From assembly GCA_963920525.1 (NCBI GenBank), contig OY986436.1, positions 80,817,630 through 80,881,629 on the forward strand: 64,000 nucleotides of DNA. The letters run 5' to 3'. This stretch comes from Dichetophora obliterata. Lineage: Eukaryota; Arthropoda; Insecta; Diptera; Sciomyzidae. The notes below the pieces were generated by a model. That model did not search any database, was not told the DNA's origin, and worked only from the letters and a program-made list of their open reading frames with translations. The position numbers were made by a program, and so were the translations under genes. Positions 1 through 10,379 of the stretch are shown here, one piece after another (within the stretch, counting starts at the first letter, position 1; every line of letters starts with the position of its first letter).

Positions 1-221
1 CGTGCTCAGCTAGCACAAAAGCAAAAAAAAAAAAAACTGATGAGCCTCGAGCACAGTGTTGCCAATTTTTAATACACAAATTCCTCAAAAATTCCTCAAA
101 AATTCCTCAAATTTTAATGAAATTCCTCAAAAAAATTTTTCCAAACGATATTTTATTTATCAAGTAAACATAAACAAATATATTTTTCCCCACACACTTA
201 AAAATTTTTATAGAATTTTTG

Positions 222-876
222 CACCGATCGGTGTTTCAGGGGGTCCCACACCGTTCGGTGTTAAAAAACACCTTGTCAAAGTGTTCGAATTTAATATCCG
301 AAAGAGAATATTTTTTAACACCAAACGGTGTAAAAAAGTAAATATCAGATTGGATGTTTGTTTTGTACTCTGTTAGGTGTTTATTTATAATACGCAAAAT
401 GATTATGTTTTTTAACACCGAACGGTGTAATTTAACGGTGTAAAGGATGTTTTTTAAAATTTTATTAAATTTTCATTAAATTTATTAATCGTGAAATGAA
501 ATAAGCCCCAAATAAAATTTGATTTGAGCTTATTTCATTGGGCTTTATTTCATAATTAAATAAGACCCAAACAAAAAAATTAAATATTTCCCAAAACTTA
601 TGAGATAGTTTCCGAAAAATGAGAGTTATTTTATATGAAGTAACACCCAAAAATGTATGGACATTTTTTGGGACTTATTACATTTTTTGGGGTTCATTTT
701 TAATCAAGATTTAAAAAATTAAATTGAACAATTGAAAAATTTCAATTTTTAATTTGTTAATCAATGAGAATGTGATTTCAATATTGCTCTTCTTCTTTGT
801 CTTTCTTATTTCACACCGATTGGATAAGTTCAAGTTTTCACACCGAATAAGCGGTGTAAATCAACACCGATCAGTG
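222..876. repeat. Cluster of CACCG-N-CGGTG palindromes
   Basis: Short palindromes of the form CACCGNNCGGTG recur inside the hAT-like element: 222-233, 249-260, 319-330 (CACCAAACGGTG), 416-427, 841-856 (longer spacer) and 865-876 (CACCGATCAGTG). Half sites occur around 435, 814 and 901. Most are followed by TAA or TTA. They could be remnants of tandem MITE ends or protein-binding sites in the element's subterminal region; the role is unknown. Confidence 0.6.
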
Positions 877-969
877 TAAAAAAAGTAAATATCCGCACTC
901 CGGTGTGAACTCATTTTTGAAATTTTTTAGTGTGTACATATTTTCTATCTTATTGGATATCTATATTAA

Positions 970-1419
970 CCCTTTGAGGACGACAAGCAAACCGCTGTAA
1001 ATTTAAAATTTTTTTTTGTGGAATTGTCATCACCGATATTTGTATTTTTCTATACAAAAGTTAACTTTAAATTTGAAATTTTTTTTTTTTACTTTAAGTA
1101 TTGAAAAGTATCCGGAAAATTGATTTTTTACTTTGTTGGAGTAGCTTCATAAAAGTTTTGACATAGTTTGGATGAGAAAATATATCCGCTCGTATTTGAA
1201 AATCGTTTGTGGTTTCCATAACTTTGGAAAAAAATATATTTTGACTTCCTAGTTTTTTCTTTCTCTTAAAATTAAAATAAGTCCGAAAAATGGCACACGG
1301 TTAAAGCCACATTGATTTCTCATCCCTAAAGCCTAACTTTATGGAAATATCTCGAAAATTGTACTCACACGACTTAAAAATGTAAATGGGTTACTTTTCA
1401 CCCACTCGTCGTCAAAGGG
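970..1419. mobile_element. piggyBac-like MITE flanked by TTAA
   Basis: A 450-bp insertion with inverted ends CCCTTTGAGGACGAC and GTCGTCAAAGGG, flanked by TTAA at 966-969 and 1420-1423. TTAA duplication and termini starting CCC are the hallmark of piggyBac elements. It has no coding capacity. It lies within the hAT-like element and is therefore younger than that insertion. Confidence 0.75.
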
Positions 1420-1930
1420 TTAAAACGCTTTATGCGTTCCTTTAAAATTTTTTAAGACTTTTTAGTTTTAACATATGTTTTTGTTAAAAAATTTTAGTTA
1501 TAAGCATAAATTATATAGATGAAACTTTATTTTTCCAATTCAATTCAAACATGTTTTTATTTGATTCAAATAGGTCATCACTATTTTTATTAATTCCTTC
1601 TTTAGTAAAAATAAAAGCTTATAACAAATGGTAAAACTGTTTTTTCATCGATTCGGCTTCTCAAACAAGTGATAATATTTACTAAATACTCGCTAAACTG
1701 ATGACTAGAAAAAAAAAGAAGAAAAGTAATGATATTACTTTTTCTTAATTTGAAAACAAATATATCTACTAAATTTTTTATATTAAAAACACGTTTTTAA
1801 TACGACTCCAGATCTAAAAATTAATCGAATAAAAAAGAATATCCACTCATTATCGAGATCTTAAAAAGCCAAATTTGATTAAATTTTTACGCTCGTTTTT
1901 GCTGGCTTTTACTGCAAGGAGTGCTCTAAA

Positions 1931-2045
1931 ATATCTCTAACCCAATAAGGACAATGATGTAATATGGCATCACTAATTTACTTACGGATTTCGTAAAAAT
2001 AACGCTATTGCACAAAAATTAGTCAAAATAAAAATATGGTCAAAT
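1931..2045. repeat. Repeat also present at about 4410-4515
   Basis: About 110 bp here, with words such as GGCATCACT and AAAAATTAGTCAAAAT, resembles 4410-4515 in the same orientation at perhaps 70 percent. It is probably part of a moderately repeated element whose ends are not resolved. Confidence 0.5.
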
Positions 2046-2870
2046 TTCGATAATTGCTACAATAGATATAATATTCAATGCATACCTTTGCTTCCGATGC
2101 AGACTACAACCATGTATCCTTTTTCTTGTATTTATTTTATGTTTCAACTGATTTCAGCTAAAACTGTACGCCAATTACTAAGTTCGTTTCAATTTTTTTA
2201 TAGTGACGGGGAAACGCAATCGAAAAGTTCAGTGTTCAGTTTATTTTAAAGGTATGTTTCTACCAACCAGAAAAAGATGCTGCAATAGTTTTTTTTTGTA
2301 TATATGTATATTAAAAAAATTCTAAAAATTTTCAAATTCCTCAAAATTTCCTCAAAATAAAATTCCTTAAAAATTACTCACAGCCACTTTAAATTCCTCA
2401 CGTTTTGAGGAATTACTCAAAAAGTGGCAACACTGCTCGAGCAAGGCGAAAAGTGAGATACATAGCAATGCATAGCTGCGCTCCAAGACAAAAGAAAAAA
2501 ATTACCATTTTTTATTTCTTTGATATGTATTGTCTTAACCCATAGCAGAATTACCCATGTAGTGTTGACACATGAACCAATAAGAGAAGATCACGCAAAG
2601 ACCAGTGCGAGAAAAAAGTAATTTTTCGTGCAACGTCATCGGTCACAAGCATGCTATGAAACTGTCAATTTGCATATGTTTTGCATGCAAAACATGTGAA
2701 AACTCGGATAAAAGTGAAAAATTATAAAATTAATAAGTTTAATTCGCGAAAAAAGTGTTTGAATACTTTGTATGTTTATATTTCCATGCAGTAACTAAAT
2801 GTAAAGAACGCTGTAAAAAGAAAAACTGCAAATAAATAGAGTACAAAATTGGATGTTCACTTTGTTTTTA

Positions 2871-3107
2871 TTATTGAACTGTTTTGTTAAATTTTCTTTT
2901 CCTCTGCATCGAATTATTCACAATTTCTTTATTTAATAATCTTATTTTAAAAAACATTCGTGCTCGGAAAAACATTTTTTTTATTTTGTTGTCATAAATA
3001 ACATGCTCTGCACTTGTAATGTGCGTCTGCAAATAATTTTTTCTTGTTAGCAGCCCGTCGCCATTTACGTCGTTGAACACTTTTTCCAACGCAGTCATAT
3101 GCGCCAT
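2871..3107 (-). pseudogene. Open frame in the P-like element, possible transposase tail
   Basis: A 78-residue frame, possibly continuing the THAP protein downstream. It contains the stretch VNGDGLLTRKNYLQTHI and a basic C-terminus. I could not place it securely in the P transposase family from memory. Its strand and position at the 3' end of the element fit a C-terminal fragment of the transposase. Confidence 0.3.
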
Positions 3108-3302
3108 GAGCTCTTCCGTTGGCTTGGCGAGCCGCCTTCGCTTAAATGATCTACCTAACTAAGTGATGCTGCCGCTTCTTCTTCCAGCCTTATGTTCGGA
3201 ACGTCTTTGTGCAATTTGTGGCAGATGTATCACGCGAGGTTTTCCAAACCGCTCCAAGAAAAAGATTAAAAATATTGAATTCATAAAATTGTTAAATTTT
3301 AC

Positions 3303-3488
3303 TTACACTTGCGAATATAGCTGCCGTATTTTCGCTTGAAGTAACTGCTCTGAAGAGCGGTTAGAAATAGAAGCGTCCCTGTTTAGTTTTTCTATTTCCT
3401 CTACAGGAAAAACTTCTCCATGACCAACGACTCCTGAAGCAGAGCACTTACGATTTTTTTGTTTTCGCGCTTTAAAATTCGCTGACAT
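3303..3488 (-). pseudogene. Linker or coiled-coil remnant after the THAP domain
   Basis: A 61-residue frame with EEIEKLNRDAS and LLQAKIRQLYSQV, a charged helical stretch of the sort that follows THAP domains. It overlaps a possible intron: GTAAGT at the ENKKI codons and an AG about 18 bases later. Frames shift between this block and the THAP block, so no intact protein is encoded. Confidence 0.35.
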
Positions 3489-3506
3489 CGTTCTGCATTT
3501 GCTGGC

Positions 3507-3835
3507 TGCACCTCATTGGTCATAACTGTTGGGACAGCGCCCGGCTTTAAGCGCATAGCTTTGCCAAAACCTATCGTAACATTTTTTAAAAGAATATTTA
3601 CGTGGAAATGTAGAAGTACTTACCCATTTAAACTTGGACCCTTCTTTCGAAGTCTTCAGGCAGAAAATTATCTCCACAGATTCTTGCCATTGCAGTGTCG
3701 ACATTTAGCCGACAAAAAATCTCCCATTGCTTACAAGCAATTTTTTCCTTGGGGAAACGGTAGAAACCAACGTATTTGTTTTTTTTTTGCTGTTGCAATT
3801 AATACATGTCGCTACAGCACACTTCGTTTTAATAT
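3507..3835 (-). pseudogene. THAP zinc-finger domain, frameshifted
   Basis: Reading the minus strand, CAVATCINCN gives the first zinc-binding cysteines. After a frame change in a run of ten A, the text continues GFYRFPKEKIACKQW, then ICGDNFLPEDFE. These match the C2CH THAP fold (cysteine pair, RFP, invariant W, then C near the end with F and DF). After a probable intron (GTAAGT to a TAG acceptor), LKPGAVPT follows, the usual tail of THAP domains. THAP domains bind DNA in P transposase and in host regulators. Two frame breaks and a stop make this copy inactive unless the run of A is a sequencing error. Confidence 0.7.
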
Positions 3836-4530
3836 AAAAACACATTACATTTATATGACAATTCTTTAAAATTTTAACAAATAACATTCAACATCCAATC
3901 ACTAATCGTAAACAAAAGATTTTGTGACCGATGACGTCAGACCTATCAGCTGTTTTTGTTTACAATATGGCGGCTCTTTTCTTTGCATGATCTTTATTTC
4001 TTGGTTCATGGTGTTGACAGTCTTTAGGGAAAACATAAGCTGTCAAAAAATTTACTCAAAAAGAAAGCGCTTTCAATCGCTCATTGTCAATAAGTGAAAA
4101 CATAACCAATAGCCGCAGGCATCAATAAACCTCTGGCGACAAGCTTCCTTTTGAGGTACTGAATAGGATTTAACATCACGAACTGAAAAGCTTTTCGCAC
4201 AAATCGCACACGATTTTTTTACAACTTTCATGATTTTAAATTTTTATTTAAGCGCACAAAAATTCTTATTAGATTTTTATGATATTAGTTTTCGACGATT
4301 GCTTTATTTTTCGCTTTCTTTCACTAACAGCTGTTTTTGACAGGCTATGTTTTCCTTTTGAAGAGAAAATAAGCAATTGTCAACACTACCTGGATAATTC
4401 TGCCATGGTCTTAACACAATAACTACGATGATGCCATATCGCATCACTGAGTCGAATGTCGCAAAACTAAACGTATCAAATAAAAATTAGTCAAAATCAA
4501 AATTTGGTAAGAATTAGCACATGTGTGAAA

Positions 4531-6249
4531 AATTTGTCCCGTCTTTAAGGCGTTAAGGAGATTGATAAAAAAGCAGTGGCCTGCTAGTTTATGTATATAA
4601 TCAGATTTGCTGTTAATGATTAACCTTCAAATTAAGGTAGTGCCACTTATTAGTTAAGGCACTTTTTGTGAAAAAAATCATTATATCTTTTTTACTATGC
4701 TTAAATTCTCTTCAGTATATAAACACGTGAAAATTTACTGTTGACAAAAAAAAAATTTCAATAAATGTAAATACAAAAAATTTCCCTGAAATGGTGTTTA
4801 AATTAAAAAAAAACCATTTTAAAACTCTTAAAATCCGGTTTTTTACAATGAATAAAAAAATTAAAACAAAATTTTAAAAAATTGTCATAATAATGCAAAT
4901 AATCATTACTTAATTTTAATTAGTCAGAGTATCACACAAAAAAGTTGTCGTTAGGTAGAGACAATTAATACAGACAAAAACGACAGTAGAATATGCTTTA
5001 CTTGCAACGGTGCATGACTTTTCTGTGTTTGGTTCGATATATCGATCGACCAAAGAAAAAATTATTTTGGTCGGTCACTCCTTCTCGTCATCAACGGGTT
5101 GAAAGCTCCAATCATTTAGTTTTTTTTTATTTTAAAATTTACGACATACAACTAGAAAAACGTCCATTTCTCCTACATGGTATATTCAAAATTTATAACT
5201 TAAAATTTGCGTAAGACATACAGCGTTGACATATAATTTTTGAAGATGGGCCTTTTCAGAAATTGAACTTGTGTAAAGAAAATGTTTTTTTTAAGTGTAA
5301 AAATCAAATTAATAAAATTATTTTTTCTAAATTACAAAACGACACAAAATTTGCAATACATACAATTTATTTTTAAATTGTTCTGTCAACCAGTCAAACC
5401 AGTTCTGTGCAATTTTAAAACATAAAGGGTTCAAAAATTCTTTGACGTTCTGTAAAATCCAAAACTGTGTTCGTTCATTTCTCATGTTAGTCTATCGTCC
5501 CACAAAGTTCGAACCAAATCGGAGACATGTCCCGTCGGTCGAGTCTGATCTGACATGGACCTCCCCACATACAAAAACATTTTTGTTCGTTTTACGCAGT
5601 AAAAAGCTTTTACTTGGAACTAACAGTAAATATAAATTTATTAGTATCCAAAAATTGAATTTGCTTACATTTACATAAATTAAGTTTACATTTCATATTA
5701 TAATTAATTAAATATTATGTTTGTATTTAAAATTAAAAATATACATCAACTCTATGAACGTAATTCAATTGATCAACAAGCAATAAAATATGTAATTAAT
5801 TATTAACTGAGAATTAACTGTAATATTCAGTGTTTTTGTTTATAAATAAATAACGAACAGATTTACATAATTTACACACCTTCATTTATTTGCCTGCACA
5901 TCTTAGAATACACAAATGTTTGTCGTTTTACTAAAGAATGAAAAATGTACATACATACATACATACATATATAAGTATAGTTTATGACAAACTTGTCAAT
6001 TTTTATCAATATGAAATAAGAATTTTTTTTGGATTTCTTGGAAAGGGAAAAATTGAGGTACTAAAAAACATTCTTTAAAGTTTTCTCAAACATAAAGTCG
6101 GGAATTTTTCTATTTCATTTAGTGTTTTTTTTTTAATAATAATAATAAATAATCCAAAGGCTTATCAAGGATAAAAATAAAAAAGGGCTACCTTAAATTA
6201 ATTATGTATGTCCTTAGGTTATTTAGGAAAAAGAATGTACTTGCTATGC
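4531..6249. other. AT-rich region 3' of neuroligin, no gene seen
   Basis: About 1.7 kb with only short shadow frames. It holds a (CATA)n microsatellite at 5947-5970 and the presumed 3' untranslated region of the neuroligin transcript (minus strand). No TIR pair or retroelement coding was recognised. Confidence 0.5.
5885..5890 (-). terminator. Candidate poly(A) signal of neuroligin
   Basis: AATAAA on the minus strand about 360 nt past the neuroligin stop codon at 6250. It is the first canonical signal I noticed downstream. In such AT-rich DNA the hexamer is common, so this is only a candidate. Confidence 0.25.
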
Positions 6250-7262
6250 TTAGACAGATATTTCTTGAATATGTACACGTTTCTTGCCGGATGATGTGGA
6301 GAGCGAGCTGGCACCAGCCTGTCGCAAAATTCCGCCCACCTGCTGATTGTTTTGAAAAGACTTGGGTGGTGGTGGTGGCTCCGGTATGTCATCGTCATCA
6401 TCGTCCTCGTCTTGCACACGAACAATATCTTCGGATGAAGCTTTAATGGCATCTTCCATTTCTTTGAAGGACATATCGGATGATTGTACAGCGTAGTCGA
6501 ATTGATTGGGATGCGTTGTTGAGCTGCAGCCAATGGAACCGCGCCTTATCTGCAAACCTGTACCGTCCAAAGGCGTTGACAGCATATTCATAGTATTGTA
6601 GGTGTTCATTTCTATACTGTTGTGTACCGCATGAAAGTGCACGTCCGTATGCTCAGGTACAGATGTGCTGGCGGCTGGCATAAGATCAGCTGGGTTGTGT
6701 TGTTTCGTTTTCAACAAGTCCAAAGTGCTTGTCGAGCAGGACCAAGCTCTGTCCAGCATTTGTGTTGTGTGGTGTGGTGGTAGTTCAACTGTTAGCTTCT
6801 CATCTTTGCACTGCATTGACTTTTCATCGTAACAATTATATTCGCCGAAGACTACCGAATTTTTTCCACTATAGCGTTGGCTACTTTCGCCTCCAACAGC
6901 TAGACCGACTGTGTTCAGCTTGAGAATACTGGAGTTCTTGCTAGTATCGCTGTCCTGCAGCTCCTCTTTGGTTTTGTTGTCGCGAGCTCGCTTCTCACGT
7001 TGGTGATAGATGCCAGCAAAGATTAATACGTTCAGGACAAGTAGAAAACAACCCACAGCCACTGTGGCCACCAAGGCTGTTGTGTAGCTTTGAAACTGTT
7101 TGCCACCCAGACGTCGCAGAACCTCAAGATTTCCAATGAGTCCTGTTGAGGCGGTAGCTAGTTCTTTGTGCGACTCTAGCAACGTGCGGTTGTCTGTTGG
7201 TGGTGCCGGTGGCATTGGTGTGCCTAAGTCAGTAATAAAAGCTGTAGCATCAGTGCCACATT
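6250..7262 (-). CDS. Nlg: Neuroligin, last coding exon: stalk, TM helix, cytoplasmic tail
   Basis: The terminal exon starts after the acceptor TTTCTTTAG with two bases that complete a Glu codon (start ECGTDATAF) and ends at TAA. The first 60 residues form the extracellular stalk, with an N-R-T glycosylation site and proline-rich PMPPAPP. Residues about 62-86 (TTALVATVAVGCFLLVLNVL...) are the transmembrane helix, matching the TM and following basic segment of vertebrate neuroligins. The roughly 245-residue tail has a poly-Asp run, then PEPPPPP, and ends RVHIQEISV. The last residues I-S-V fit a class II PDZ ligand (hydrophobic at -2), unlike the TTRV ending of vertebrate neuroligins. Neuroligins are postsynaptic adhesion proteins that bind neurexin. 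Assigning one of the fly paralogues (Nlg1-4) needs a tree; Nlg2 is my guess. Confidence 0.95.
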
Positions 7263-7331
7263 CTAAAGAAATTAAAACAAACAAAAAAATCGATTAGTGT
7301 TGCTCCATATTTTTCTGGTCACTCATGTTAC

Positions 7332-7481
7332 CTGTTGTTGCCGTTATGGTGTACGCGTTGTTAGCGCTTGTCTTGCTGGTTGCATTCTGGACTTTGGCCG
7401 GCACTATTGCTTTAGGTGTCTTTATGATAATGTCGTCTTGTATATCATCAGGTTTTGTCTGTAGCTGTGGACGCACTGCAC
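7332..7481 (-). CDS. Nlg: Neuroligin, stalk exon
   Basis: A 150-nt exon between the acceptor TTAAATAG and the donor GTAACA. It starts with two bases completing a Gly codon from the previous exon and ends one base into a Glu codon completed by the last exon. It encodes AVRPQLQTKPDD... ending TITATT, a hydrophilic, Thr-rich juxtamembrane stalk with N-A-T as a possible N-glycosylation site. This region diverges fast between neuroligins, so its support is the reading frame, splice sites and position. Confidence 0.88.
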
Positions 7482-7542
7482 CTATTTAACAGAAACAAAT
7501 ACATAAACAGCTTAATCTATGACTGATTTAGATATGATTTAC

Positions 7543-7698
7543 CTTCGTAGAGGTCCCTGCTATTTGAATCTTCTAGAAATTGATGATGACGCATTGATTG
7601 GTCATTGATATTGGAATGCCTATGCAGCTGTGGTATTAGATTAAGCCACATCGACAGTTTGTGTCCACGATAGTGACTTTGTACTTCGACCTTATTTC
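7543..7698 (-). CDS. Nlg: Neuroligin, end of esterase-like domain
   Basis: A 156-nt exon between the acceptor TTTGCAG and the donor GTAAAT. It encodes NKVEVQSHYRGHKLSMWLNLIPQLH, the conserved C-terminal helix of the cholinesterase-like fold in neuroligins (HYR..K...WL.LIP.LH), followed by a hydrophilic start of the stalk. The first Gly codon is shared with the exon ending at 39514, so the intron between them is 31.8 kb (7699-39513) and holds most of the transposons in this window. Confidence 0.93.
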
Positions 7699-7804
7699 CT
7701 GCAAAGAAAATTATAATAAATATTGATAATCATAACAGATGAATAAGAATATTTTAATTCTAATACATAATAGTTTTTTTTATAGAAGATTGGTTTATAA
7801 TATA

Positions 7805-8731
7805 CCACCTTGTTCAAAAAGAAAGGTTCATTCACACTGTGAACCGGACTTAACTGTCCGATTCAAAAATTTTTCTAAAATATGTTGCCACATGTGTCTA
7901 TGACAAGGCTGCCAAATATCAGCGTCTCTCGTTGACATTTGGTAAAGTAACAGTATTTTGTTTACAACAACTTTTTTCGTGTCTTCGATTTCGTGTCTTC
8001 GATTTTTATGATGGAGTGATGGCAACCGCCATTCACTCGCCTGATGCCTGGTTTGCATGTCATACTCGTATACCCATGTCTCATCACCAGTAATGATGGA
8101 TTCGATGAATGATTCGTAGTTTTCGACCATTCCAGCATGTCTTTCGCGATAGCAACTCGGTCTCTTCTTTGCATGAAATTGAGTTTTTTCGGTACCAACT
8201 TCGCAGCGACACGTCTCAAGCCCAATTCATTCTTTAAAATGTTCTGAACGGATCCAATTGAAATGCCGACGTCCTCTGCTATTTCTCTAATCGTCAATTT
8301 GCGATTTTTGACCAACATTTCTTTGGTTTTTCAACGTTTTCTTCGGTAGTCAAACACGATAGCCGCCCGGTACGAGGGTCGTCTTCTACTTCGTCTTGGC
8401 CACTGGCAAATCGGTTAAACCACTTGTTTGCCTTCTGATACTATAGAGCAGAGACACCGTAATATTTCAGCAACATTTTACTCGTATCGGCGGTGTTGAA
8501 ACCATTTTTCACACAAAATTTGATACAAACTCGTTGCTCAATTTTTTCTTCCATCGTAGAAAAATTTGTTGTAAACACAACACTGTCACTTTACCAAATG
8601 TCAACGAGAGACGCTGATATTTGGCAGCCTTGTCATAGACACATGTGGCAACATATTTAAAAAAAATGTTCGAATCGGACAGTTAAGTCCGGTTCACAGT
8701 GTGAATGAACCTCTCTTTTTGAACAAGGTGG
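7805..8731 (-). mobile_element. Internally deleted mariner with ~165-bp inverted repeats
   Basis: Flanked by TA at 7803-7804 and 8732-8733. Ends CCACCTTGTTC and GAACAAGGTGG continue as near-identical inverted repeats for about 165 bp, far longer than the usual ~28 bp of mariner. The minus strand carries mariner transposase pieces. The element is 927 bp against about 1.3 kb for a full copy, so the catalytic core is largely deleted. It lies in the 31.8 kb neuroligin intron about 100 bp from the exon at 7698. Confidence 0.85.
7962..8554 (-). pseudogene. Mariner transposase fragment
   Basis: The frame opens at 8554 (MEEKIEQRVCIKFCVKNG), has an in-frame TAG, then continues KWFNRFASGQ and ENVEKP, followed after a frame change by the second helix-turn-helix KLTIREIAEDVGISIGSVQ and PKKLNFMQRRDRVAIAKDML. 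A remnant of the first catalytic block (ITGDETWVYEYDMQT, in another frame around 8050-8100) retains the Asp of TGDE. The rest of the DDE domain is missing. Not functional. Confidence 0.8.
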
Positions 8732-8733
8732 TA

Positions 8734-9950
8734 CACTATACCAATGCCTATACATTTCATTTATAGGGCGGAGTATTAAAACTCGGTAAACTCCCGATGT
8801 ATTTTCCATCCTCATCACTAGATCCACCCTCATGCTTTAGTGCTAAAACTTAACTAAACAAAAAATAATGAGATTACCAAAGAACAAATAAGAAACTATC
8901 TTTGACTGGGCCGAAATTAAAATACCCCCACAGCCGGGTTAAAGTGTACCCAAAATTGTGAATGCTTTATTTTTCTGAAGTCACTTTTGATAGGACGTGG
9001 TTTTTGTCTAAATTTTTCTAATTTCTGACTCGGACTTCTTTTTGAATAACAACGCTTATGTGTTAAATCTCAAGTCAATACTTTAATTTCTGTGGAATTA
9101 GAAAGTTTTGCTATTATGATGACGTCACTCTGTATGGAAGATAGGCGGAGTTTTAATGTTATTTTAAAACTAATTTGCAAAACTTGAAGGCATTGTATTT
9201 ATTTTTGGGGAATTAAAAAGATTTAACCATTTCTATAAAGCCACTTTGTGTGGCAGATTTTGACAGATTTCATACTCAGAGTGCATATTTGAGGTTTATG
9301 AACAGAATTTGAAGTTATTAGATTAATTTTTGTAGAATTAAATATAACTGTTTTTATAAAATCACTTTATATAATCGGAAGACGTGGATTTTATCTAAGT
9401 TGCCTTATTTTCAAACCTGATCTTTATTTTTCAAAAATAAATTTAAACTATACTAGCAGGCCACAGTGGTCCGAAGCTTCGCTCATGGACGTTTTCTCTT
9501 TATCAAGTATTACAACTCTAAATAGAGTTTTTGTAATGCCGGAATTAGGGTCAAAGCAGAGTAAAACAAAGGCTATTGAAATAAAGGCATATTTTAGAAG
9601 ACGTTTTCTAAAAAAGTATATTATATAGACAAAAAATTTCATTTGCATGTTAATTTTACATCATTCGTAAAACATATATTTTTTATATATGTTATATGTA
9701 TTTAGCGAACCGGATTTGAAGCGCTGTAGAATCTGTATTATAAGTGGGATTGGTTAGAAATGTTTTTTACATATTAGTAGAATTAGTACATACAGTAGAA
9801 TACTGAAGGCAGCGAAATCTACAAACGCCAGAAAAGTATATTCAATGCGTTTACCTACCGAGGCGCAATTCACATTAGGCTGGAGAGAAATGCGGATTGC
9901 ATTCAAATTCGCAGTATGGATGAACTGCACAATACAGTGTGCAACGCCAC
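8734..9950. other. Intronic DNA, nothing recognised
   Basis: About 1.2 kb of AT-rich intron sequence. I saw no coding similarity, TIR pair or tandem repeat. Confidence 0.5.
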
Positions 9951-10159
9951 CGAGGAAACAGATTAACTTTTTACCTCACTTTAATATTTCTATTTTCTGT
10001 CAAACATTTTAATGTGTCATATTGCCATATAAGTTGGTATCTAAAGATATCTAAATTTCTATTTTTACCTTTTTTCTGTCTATCTTCTGCCCCTGCTATT
10101 TTTTTGCGCTCGATAACTTCTACCATATATTATTTCTTACTTTCTACAGCTCATTGTTT

Positions 10160-10379
10160 TGTTGTTGTCTTGGAAAGTCATAGTGTTCGGGAATAACTCC
10201 AATATAGATGCTAATGGAAATCAGAAGGCTATGATTGACATCCTCTGCAAACAGAAATCTGGTTTAAAAATAGCACATTTTAATGCTAGATGTCTTAATG
10301 ACTTCAAATTAGACTGTACGAAATATATTTTTGCAGACTCCGCTGTTGACATACTTTGTATCACAGAGACTTTGTTTGC
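10160..10379 (+). pseudogene. Non-LTR ORF2 fragment, start of endonuclease
   Basis: Encodes ILCKQKSGLKIAHFNARCLN and VDILCITETLF, the first blocks of an APE-type endonuclease (N-A-R-S-L and S/TET). It aligns with NARSLNGSKLDYAKY...VSETWF of the element on the other strand. Coding stops where the foldback element begins. Confidence 0.75.

Larger units (their letters stand above)
54..2435. mobile_element. Non-autonomous hAT-like element with 8-bp target duplication
   Basis: The ends are inverted copies starting CAGTGTTGCCA on the left and closing TGGCAACACTG on the right. The 8-bp word CTCGAGCA flanks the element on both sides (46-53 and 2436-2443), the duplication length typical of the hAT superfamily. 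Both subterminal regions carry runs of the word TTCCTCAAAA. No transposase reading frame is visible in the 2.38 kb, so it must be moved in trans or is dead. It carries a piggyBac-like insertion at 970-1419 and a cluster of short palindromes near its left end. Confidence 0.85.
2571..4010 (-). mobile_element. P-superfamily-like element with THAP domain
   Basis: A 1440-bp element with imperfect inverted ends beginning CATGAACCAA. A subterminal inverted word CGTCATCGGTCACAA occurs near 2633-2648 and near 3915-3930. The 9-bp word GTGTTGACA flanks both sides (2562-2570 and 4011-4019); P elements make 8-bp duplications and also begin CATGA. The minus strand encodes a decayed THAP zinc-finger domain followed by the LKPGAVPT motif common to THAP proteins. 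Termini, duplication size and THAP domain agree with the P superfamily, but most of a transposase is missing. It is short compared with P (2.9 kb), so it is an internally deleted or degraded copy. Confidence 0.7.
2529..4423. mobile_element. MITE with long TIRs, split by a P-like element
   Basis: Inverted repeats of at least 45 bp match between 2529-2570 (includes CAGAATTACCCATGTAGTG) and the complement of 4382-4423. Inner parts also pair (GGAAAACATA and TGTCAAAAA words at 4029-4052 against the complement of 4338-4357). Removing the THAP element at 2571-4010 leaves a coherent MITE of roughly 450 bp, so the THAP element jumped into its left terminal repeat. Outer limits are approximate and no clean target duplication is seen. 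Confidence 0.65.

Noticed and set aside
6219..6533. Minus- and plus-strand frames overlapping the last neuroligin exon (also 6204-6446, 6729-6923, 7100-7297)
   Set aside because: They are shadows of the neuroligin coding frame, which has family similarity and splice sites.
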